DNA from: an uncultured Clostridia bacterium
GTDB lineage: Bacteria; Bacillota; Clostridia; Oscillospirales; Ruminococcaceae
Assembly: GCA_946567425.1 (NCBI GenBank)
Contig: CAMNXF010000001.1
Coordinates: 185,719-249,718, forward strand
DNA: 64,000 nt
Reading direction: 5' to 3'
The position numbers and the translations under genes were made by a program. Position 1 is the first letter of the stretch, and each line of letters opens with the position of its first letter. This document shows positions 58,716 to 64,000 of this stretch, piece by piece. A model generated the notes under the pieces. The model was given only the letters and a program-made list of their open reading frames with translations. It searched no databases and had not been told where the DNA came from.

Positions 58716-58905
58716 CGCTGCGCTTGGCATATTGTTTTTTCTGTTGTTCTTTGTTTTTTTATTATTTTAATATGTTGCAACAAGGGGGGATTGTGATTTG
58801 TTGTGGTTTTGTTTCTTTTCATTTTTTTCGTCTCACGGTTGTGAGGGGATATAAAGAAACGAGCCTCAAAAAGCAACATAAAAATCACAGCAAGCGCAGC
58901 GTTAA
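58712..58905. repeat. Foldback element, family A copy 5
   Basis: The terminal inverted repeats TTAGCGCTGCGCTTG (58712-58726) and CAAGCGCAGCGTTAA (58891-58905) match at 14 of 15 positions. Inside, TTTTGTTTCTTTTCATTTTT, then CGTCTCACGGTTGTGAGGGG, matches the minus strand of copy 1 near 35035-34985. The left end overlaps the stop codon of the WYL gene. Confidence 0.82.
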
Positions 58906-59002
58906 TAATTGTAATTAAAGTTTTAAACTGTTTCAACAGGGTTTTCAACAGAGAGTATTATTTTAATGTTGAAAAAACGGCTCTAAAATCGACTTTGTTA
59001 AA

Positions 59003-59037
59003 AAATTGACCCGTCGGACAAAACGACGGGTCAATTT
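59003..59037 (-). terminator. Terminator of the small acidic protein gene
   Basis: A perfect 14-bp stem AAATTGACCCGTCG/CGACGGGTCAATTT, 7-base loop. A-run on the left gives the U-run on the minus strand. Confidence 0.88.
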
Positions 59038-59057
59038 CGGGAAACAAAGAATCCGGC

Positions 59058-59255
59058 TTAACAGCCGTCGTTTTTGCCGTCCGAGACGGCGTTAGGCAGA
59101 AAATCGTATAACTCGTTGTAATTTTCCAGCTCGGCATCGCTTGTCACCGCCGTCGGGATAAGTCCCGTGCAGTCGGTGCCGCTCGACGCTTTGAAATCGT
59201 CGCTGTCAAATTCGCCGAGGTGATTTATCTCCGTATCGGAGGGGTATGGGTACAT
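59058..59255 (-). CDS. Small acidic protein
   Basis: This 65-residue protein (starts YPYPSDTEINHLGEFDSDDF, then SSGTDCTGLIPTAVTSDAEL) is strongly acidic with 14 Asp/Glu against 3 Lys. It contains a central motif TDCTGLIP that I have the impression is conserved in small proteins of Oscillospiraceae. AAAGGAGATG gives an 8-base spacing to ATG 59255; the longer open frame upstream crosses the secA promoter and is not coding. A strong terminator sits 20 bases after the stop. No function can be assigned. Confidence 0.75.
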   Translation of the reverse strand: MYPYPSDTEINHLGEFDSDDFKASSGTDCTGLIPTAVTSDAELENYNELYDFLPNAVSDGKNDGC

Positions 59256-59343
59256 AGAAACATCTCCTTTAATCGCTTTCAGAAATAGTTTTTGCGCAAA
59301 CGGCGGATATATTCGGGTATCGCCGATTTTTTTTGTCCCGCTA

Positions 59344-59372
59344 TTGACAAAAAGCGGGATTTGGTGTATAAT
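59344..59372 (+). promoter_or_regulatory. secA promoter
   Basis: Consensus TTGACA (59344-59349), 17-base spacer and TATAAT (59367-59372), 55 bases before ATG 59428. Confidence 0.9.
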
Positions 59373-59427
59373 ATAAATTGTATATTTGTTTGTACATTTA
59401 TGTGTGTTCACGGAAAGGTTACAAAAT

Positions 59428-62115
59428 ATGGGAATTATCAAATCTATCTTCGGCACTTATTCCTCGCGCGAGTTAAAGAGAATCGAACCGATAAAACAGG
59501 CTGTCCTTGATCTTGAGGATAAATACAAGGCTATGTCCGACAAGGAGCTGAAAGCGCAGACGGGCATCTTAAAGGAACGCCTTGCCAACGGCGAAACGCT
59601 CGACGACATACTGCCTGAGGCGTTCGCGACCTGCCGCGAGGCGTCCGACCGCGTTATCGGAATACGTCATTATCCCGTGCAGATAATCGGCGGCATAGTG
59701 CTTCATCAAGGAAGAATTGCCGAGATGAGAACAGGCGAGGGCAAGACGTTCGTCGCGAGCCTGCCGTCTTATCTGAACGCGCTTACAGGCAAGGGCGTTC
59801 ACATCGTCACTGTCAACGACTATCTGGCAAAGCGCGACAGCGAGCTTATGGCAAAAGTCCACCGTTTTCTCGGACTTACCGTAGGTCTGATAACGCACGA
59901 GCTGAATAACGACCAGCGCCGGGCGGCGTACGCCTGCGACATCACCTACGCCACCAACAACGAGCTCGGCTTTGATTATCTGCGCGATAATATGTGCATT
60001 TACAAGAAAGATCTGGTTCAGCGCGAGCCGAATTTCGCGATCGTCGACGAGGTCGATTCTATCCTCATAGACGAGGCGAGAACGCCGCTTATCATTTCGG
60101 GACAGGGCGAAAAATCGACAGACCTGTATGAAAAAGCTGACAGATTTGCCAAAACGCTGAAAATGGACAAGATCGTTGAGATAGACACTAAGGAGGAGTA
60201 CGACAAAAACTTTGACGGCGACTATCTTGTCGACGAAAAGGAAAAGACCTGCAACCTGCTGCCAAACGGCGTTGCCAAGGCGGAGAAGTACTTCAATGTC
60301 GAGAACCTTATGGATCCCGAAAATATGACGCTGCTCCACCATATCAACCAGGCTATCCGCGCGAACGGCATTATGAAGCTGGACGTGGACTATGTCATCA
60401 AGGACGGCGAGATCGTTATTGTCGACGAGTTCACGGGTCGTCTGATGTTCGGACGCCGCTACAATCAAGGTCTGCATCAGGCTATCGAAGCGAAAGAGGG
60501 CGTTAAGGTAAACCACGAGAGCAAGACGCTCGCGACCATTACGTTCCAGAACTTTTTCCGTCTGTATAAAAAGCTCTCGGGTATGACGGGTACGGCAATG
60601 ACCGAGGAGGACGAGTTCAGGCAGATATACTCGCTTGACGTTATCGAGATACCCACCAATAAGCCCGTTATCCGCATAGACAATCACGATAAGATATACA
60701 AGAATGTTCACGGAAAGCTGAAAGCTGTGTGCGATCAAGTTGAGGAGTGCCATAAAAAGGGACAGCCCGTGCTTGTCGGTACGGTTACGATTGAGAAGTC
60801 GGAGCAGCTCTCCAAGCTCCTCAAGGCGCGCGGTATAAAGCACGAGGTGCTCAACGCGAAGAACCACGAGCGCGAGGCGGAGATCGTCGCGCAGGCGGGC
60901 AAAAAGGACGCGGTGACTATCGCAACGAATATGGCGGGACGCGGAACGGATATCAAGTTGGGCGGCAATTCGGAGTATCTGGCGCTTGCCGAAATGAGAA
61001 AGCTCGACTATTCCGAGCAGCTCATTCAGGAGGCGACGGGCTTTGCCGAGACCGACAACGAGGATATAATCGCGGCACGCAAAAAGTATCAGGAACTTAT
61101 TGCGAAATTCGACGAGAAGATAAAGCCCGAGGCAGAGGAAGTGCGCAACGCGGGCGGACTGTTCATAATAGGCACGGAGCGTCACGAGTCGAGACGTATA
61201 GACAATCAGCTCCGCGGACGTTCCGGACGGCAGGGCGACCCGGGTGAGAGCTGCTTCTACATCTCGCTTGAGGACGATCTGATGAGGTTGTTCGGCGGCG
61301 AACGTGTACAGCGGCTCATGGAGACGATGAATTTCGACGAGGATATGCCGATTGAGGCGGGCTTTCTGTCAAAGGCTATCGAGTCGGCGCAGATGAAGAT
61401 CGAGGGCAACAACTTTGCGATACGCAAGCACGTTCTCGATTATGACGACGTTATGTCCCGTATGCGCCATACGATTTACTCGCAGAGAAGAAAGGTTCTC
61501 GACGGCGAGGATATCCATGAAAATATCGTGCAGATGATGAACCAGGATATCGAGGAGACGGTGAAGATGTACTGCTCGGATACCGTTGCCGAGAACTGGA
61601 ACCTTGACGGTCTGCGCTCGCATTATATGAATTTGTTCCTTATGGATACCGATCTGCGGTATGACATCACCGACCTCAACGATATTTCCCAGAACGATAT
61701 TACCGAGTTCGTCAAGAAACGCGGTGCGCTTATGTACAAGCTGCGCGAGCAGGAGCTCGGCAGCGAGAGTATGCGTGAGATCGAGCGCGTTTGTCTGCTG
61801 AAAACGGTAGACCGCCACTGGATGGATCATATCGACGCGATGGACGAGCTGAAAAACGGCATCGGACTTCGCGGCTACGCGCAGCGCAACCCCGTCGACG
61901 AGTACCGTTTCGAGGGCTTCAATATGTTCGATGAGATGATCGCGGCTATCCGCGAGGAGACGGTGAAACTCGTGCTCACCATTCCCGTGCGTATGCAGGC
62001 GCCCATTCAGCGCGAGCAGGTAATGCGCCCCGACGCTCCCAATGCGGGCGGTCCGCAGACACCGTACAGAAGCGAAAAGCGCGCGGAGAAAAAGGCTAAA
62101 AAAGGAAAGAAGTAA
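59428..62115 (+). CDS. secA: Preprotein translocase ATPase SecA (housekeeping)
   Basis: This 895-residue motor protein of the general secretion pathway has all SecA landmarks: [20 protein letters not shown] at the start, Walker A MRTGEGKT near residue 104, [79 protein letters not shown], and the scaffold helix region [20 protein letters not shown]. The C-terminus is basic ([14 protein letters not shown]) and lacks the CxCxSGxxxxxCH zinc motif that binds SecB or lipids in many SecAs. ATG 59428 with GGAAAGG is chosen over the upstream start inside the leader. It is monocistronic with a terminator at 62123-62150. Confidence 0.98.
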   Translation: MGIIKSIFGTYSSRELKRIEPIKQAVLDLEDKYKAMSDKELKAQTGILKERLANGETLDDILPEAFATCREASDRVIGIRHYPVQIIGGIVLHQGRIAEMRTGEGKTFVASLPSYLNALTGKGVHIVTVNDYLAKRDSELMAKVHRFLGLTVGLITHELNNDQRRAAYACDITYATNNELGFDYLRDNMCIYKKDLVQREPNFAIVDEVDSILIDEARTPLIISGQGEKSTDLYEKADRFAKTLKMDKIVEIDTKEEYDKNFDGDYLVDEKEKTCNLLPNGVAKAEKYFNVENLMDPENMTLLHHINQAIRANGIMKLDVDYVIKDGEIVIVDEFTGRLMFGRRYNQGLHQAIEAKEGVKVNHESKTLATITFQNFFRLYKKLSGMTGTAMTEEDEFRQIYSLDVIEIPTNKPVIRIDNHDKIYKNVHGKLKAVCDQVEECHKKGQPVLVGTVTIEKSEQLSKLLKARGIKHEVLNAKNHEREAEIVAQAGKKDAVTIATNMAGRGTDIKLGGNSEYLALAEMRKLDYSEQLIQEATGFAETDNEDIIAARKKYQELIAKFDEKIKPEAEEVRNAGGLFIIGTERHESRRIDNQLRGRSGRQGDPGESCFYISLEDDLMRLFGGERVQRLMETMNFDEDMPIEAGFLSKAIESAQMKIEGNNFAIRKHVLDYDDVMSRMRHTIYSQRRKVLDGEDIHENIVQMMNQDIEETVKMYCSDTVAENWNLDGLRSHYMNLFLMDTDLRYDITDLNDISQNDITEFVKKRGALMYKLREQELGSESMREIERVCLLKTVDRHWMDHIDAMDELKNGIGLRGYAQRNPVDEYRFEGFNMFDEMIAAIREETVKLVLTIPVRMQAPIQREQVMRPDAPNAGGPQTPYRSEKRAEKKAKKGKK

Positions 62116-62122
62116 TAAAATA

Positions 62123-62150
62123 TTTTCCCCGCCCGTTTCGGCGGGGAAAA
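62123..62150 (+). terminator. Terminator after secA
   Basis: A perfect 11-bp stem TTTTCCCCGCC/GGCGGGGAAAA with 6-base loop. No long T-run follows, so some read-through to the epimerase gene is possible. Confidence 0.8.
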
Positions 62151-62176
62151 TTAGGTAACGAAAGGACAGACAACCT

Positions 62177-63346
62177 ATGATGTTAGACGAAATAAAAAGC
62201 GAACTTACGGAGCACATAATTCCATTCTGGAATAACCTCCGCGACGACGAGAACGGCGGTTGGTACGGCGAGGTCGACAGCGCTCTCAACGTTAATAAAA
62301 AAGCGGAAAAAGGAGTTATACTCCATTCGCGTATATTGTGGTTCTACTCCAACGCGTATATGGCGTTGAAAGACCCCAAGCTGCTCGACAACGCAAAGCA
62401 CGCATACGAGTTCCTCATCGAAAAGTGCTATGACAAGGAGTACGGCGGCGTATACTGGATGATGAATTATGACGGCACTCCCGCCGACGATATGAAACAC
62501 AGCTACTGCAACGCGTTCTTTATTTACGCGTTGGCAAGCTATTATCGTGCAAGCGGAGACAAGGGCGCGCTGGAGACCGCGTATAAGGTTTTCGAGCTTA
62601 TCGAAAACAACCACGCGGACAACATAGCGTACCGCGAAAAGCTCTCGCGCGATCTTAAAAAGGAGCTGGCGAACGACGAGCTTTCTGAGAACGGCTTAAT
62701 GGCGGACAAGACCATGAACACCACGCTCCACCTTATGGAGGCGTACACCGAGCTGTATCTCGCGGATAAGAACGAAAAGGTACTTGAACGGCTGAAGTTC
62801 CAGATGAACCTTACATATAATAAAATTTTTGATAAGAACGGCGATAAGCTGATGGTGTTCTTTGATAAGGATATGAACGAGATTGGAGACGTTCACAGCT
62901 ACGGACACGATATCGAGGCAACGTGGCTTATCGACCGCGCGGCAGACGTTGTCGGCGATGAGGAATTTGCGAAAAAGTTCCGCGAAATGAACGCCGGGAT
63001 CGCCGCGAATATCGCGAAAATCGCCTACGACAAGGAAAGCGGCTCGCTGCTCAACGAATGCGACAAGGGCGTTGTGAACCGTTGGCGCATCTGGTGGGTG
63101 CAGGCGGAGAGCGTCGTAGGCTTCCTGAACGCTCATCAGCGCGGCTACGGGAATTACATTTTGCTCGCAGAGAATATCTGGAGCTATATTAAAAACAACA
63201 TCTCCGACAAGCGTCTCGGCGGCGAGTGGCAGTGGTCGCTCGACGACAATGGAAAGTCCGACCCCGAAAACAACATAGTCGATCCGTGGAAATGCCCATA
63301 CCACAATGGCAGAATGTGCCTTGAGGTCATGAGACGGCTCGGCTGA
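62177..63346 (+). CDS. Cellobiose 2-epimerase
   Basis: This 389-residue (alpha/alpha)6-barrel enzyme converts the reducing-end glucose of beta-1,4-disaccharides to mannose and back; in mannan catabolism it turns mannobiose into mannosylglucose for GH130. Length and sequence match the Ruminococcus albus enzyme as I recall it: HIIPFWNNLRDDENGGWYGE, KGVILHSRILWFYSNAYMAL, GGVYWMMNYDGTPAD, the catalytic His region HSYGHDIEATWLIDRA, WWVQAESVVGFLNAH and WKCPYHNGRMCLEVM. No signal peptide. The N-acylglucosamine 2-epimerase family is the alternative, but the CE-type motifs are clear. Confidence 0.92.
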   Translation: MMLDEIKSELTEHIIPFWNNLRDDENGGWYGEVDSALNVNKKAEKGVILHSRILWFYSNAYMALKDPKLLDNAKHAYEFLIEKCYDKEYGGVYWMMNYDGTPADDMKHSYCNAFFIYALASYYRASGDKGALETAYKVFELIENNHADNIAYREKLSRDLKKELANDELSENGLMADKTMNTTLHLMEAYTELYLADKNEKVLERLKFQMNLTYNKIFDKNGDKLMVFFDKDMNEIGDVHSYGHDIEATWLIDRAADVVGDEEFAKKFREMNAGIAANIAKIAYDKESGSLLNECDKGVVNRWRIWWVQAESVVGFLNAHQRGYGNYILLAENIWSYIKNNISDKRLGGEWQWSLDDNGKSDPENNIVDPWKCPYHNGRMCLEVMRRLG

Positions 63347-63375
63347 TGAACCGCGTTTAACTAGGTAAATGCAAA

Positions 63376-63813
63376 ATGTGCGAAGAATGTTATACGCCGC
63401 AAAGAAGGGCTACTCCTCTGCTTAAGCCCACGGACTGTCTGAAGAACCACACACAATATATATGCGGAACCTGCGGGCGGTGTATTTGTATTGAACACGA
63501 CCCGAAGAATGGACTGCAGCGCTGGAACTTTCCGTTCAAGTCCTCGGAAATTGCAAAACTGTATCTGCGTGCGGCTGATCATACTATGAAAAAGCCGTGC
63601 GGCATTTATGAAATAAAAGCTGCCAACGGCAGAGTTTCGTATAAGATTTTTGCAAGTACCGCAGATATGCAATCATTTTTGCAAAAAAACAAGGACAAAA
63701 AACGCGGGTCAACGGCGCCGGTTTTCATTATGGAGGAATATGTTGAATACCCTCATACGCAAGTACGCAAATTAACTGCCGATGAAATAGTCAAATATAT
63801 GGCGGAGCGTTGA
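63376..63813 (+). CDS. Small zinc-finger protein of unknown function
   Basis: This 145-residue protein begins CEECYTPQRRATPLLKPTDC and has YICGTCGRCICIEHDPKNG near residue 30, giving at least six Cys and one His for one or two zinc sites. The rest is mixed alpha/beta and basic (KKPCGIYEIKAANGRVSYKI; FASTADMQSFLQKNKDKKRG). Similar proteins are scattered in Clostridia and unassigned. It follows the epimerase by 29 bases and may be cotranscribed. Its ribosome binding site is weak (TAGGTAA). Confidence 0.75.
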   Translation: MCEECYTPQRRATPLLKPTDCLKNHTQYICGTCGRCICIEHDPKNGLQRWNFPFKSSEIAKLYLRAADHTMKKPCGIYEIKAANGRVSYKIFASTADMQSFLQKNKDKKRGSTAPVFIMEEYVEYPHTQVRKLTADEIVKYMAER

Positions 63814-63916
63814 CAGCGCTATGGACTTCCTGTGAACCGAATAAACACGGTGAGTTTGCCCCGTGCTTCTAATATCGCCGATACACACAGGCTCGGCGAC
63901 CATTGTCCGTTGGCGT

Positions 63917-63994
63917 CTAGCCGATCGGCATTGCCTCCGCTGCGGTCGCTTCGCTCCCTACGCTGCACAAGGCAACTCGCTTGCGACTTTTGCC
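63917..63994. repeat. GC-rich repeat, family B second copy
   Basis: Shares CTAGCCGA, GCATTGCCT, GCTTCGCTC and CGCTTGCGACTTTTGC in the same order with the spoVA repeat near 6369-6446. It lies between the last gene and the window end; no gene is seen in 63814-64000. Confidence 0.65.
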
Positions 63995-64000
63995 ACTGCA

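Noticed and set aside
59569..61185. 538-codon open frame antisense to secA
   Set aside because: It lies wholly within secA on the other strand, has Leu/Val/Arg-rich shadow composition, and no ribosome binding site or family motif. It is a by-product of GC-rich codon use.

Overview
The window looks like a chromosome segment of a spore-forming, plant-polysaccharide-using member of the Clostridia, most like Ruminococcus and other Oscillospiraceae. The evidence is a spoVAC-spoVAD-spoVAE operon, Gram-positive style promoters and ribosome binding sites, a perfect CIRCE operator, a Firmicutes-type GalT, and close similarity by eye to the Ruminococcus albus mannan enzymes (a GH130 mannosylglucose phosphorylase and a 389-residue cellobiose 2-epimerase). 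This is inference from gene content; no search was run. I found no rRNA, tRNA, CRISPR array, phage or transposase gene.

Layout. 0-4 kb: a short second SecA, a NUDIX hydrolase and the GH130 phosphorylase. 4-9.6 kb: a zinc-ribbon membrane protein, a HAD phosphatase, spoVA, a GNAT/cytidine-deaminase fusion and an ElaA-like acetyltransferase. 9.6-16.6 kb (minus strand): nth, a CBS protein, GNAT, a terpenoid-cyclase-fold protein, tatD, two small proteins and metG. 16.8-29.6 kb (mostly plus): a CdaR-type regulator, ftsE-ftsX-S41 protease, greA-lysS, exported and membrane proteins, tag, and htpG behind CIRCE. 29.8-34.7 kb: glgP, a GH13 enzyme and a HIT protein. 35-38.5 kb: a transglutaminase-like protein, an Xre regulator pair and rplM-rpsI. 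38.6-41.6 kb (minus): GH27 alpha-galactosidase, a zinc-ribbon microprotein and a GH26 mannanase lipoprotein. 41.8-47.8 kb: HAD, two GT4 glycosyltransferases, MATE, thiM-thiE. 47.8-64 kb: a LacI regulator, a 979-residue zinc-ribbon membrane protein, a CPA1 antiporter, galT, a WYL pair, full-size secA, cellobiose 2-epimerase and a small zinc-finger protein.

How the genes work together. Four genes scattered over 60 kb fit one beta-mannan route: GH26 cuts the chain outside the cell, GH27 removes galactose branches, the epimerase converts mannobiose to mannosylglucose, and GH130 phosphorolyses that to mannose-1-phosphate and glucose. galT can take the released galactose onward. glgP with the GH13 enzyme handles alpha-glucans. 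Most other genes are housekeeping.

The most unusual signals are non-coding or architectural: a dispersed family of foldback intergenic repeats (at least six loci, two of them touching upstream stop codons), a second GC-rich repeat family, an 11-G tract inside a glycosyltransferase gene, a perfect 23-bp inverted repeat upstream of an Xre gene with its own operator-like palindromes, a 19-bp duplication of the rpsI 3' end, a GNAT-deaminase fusion, a LytM-like protein without its metal ligands, and two SecA proteins.
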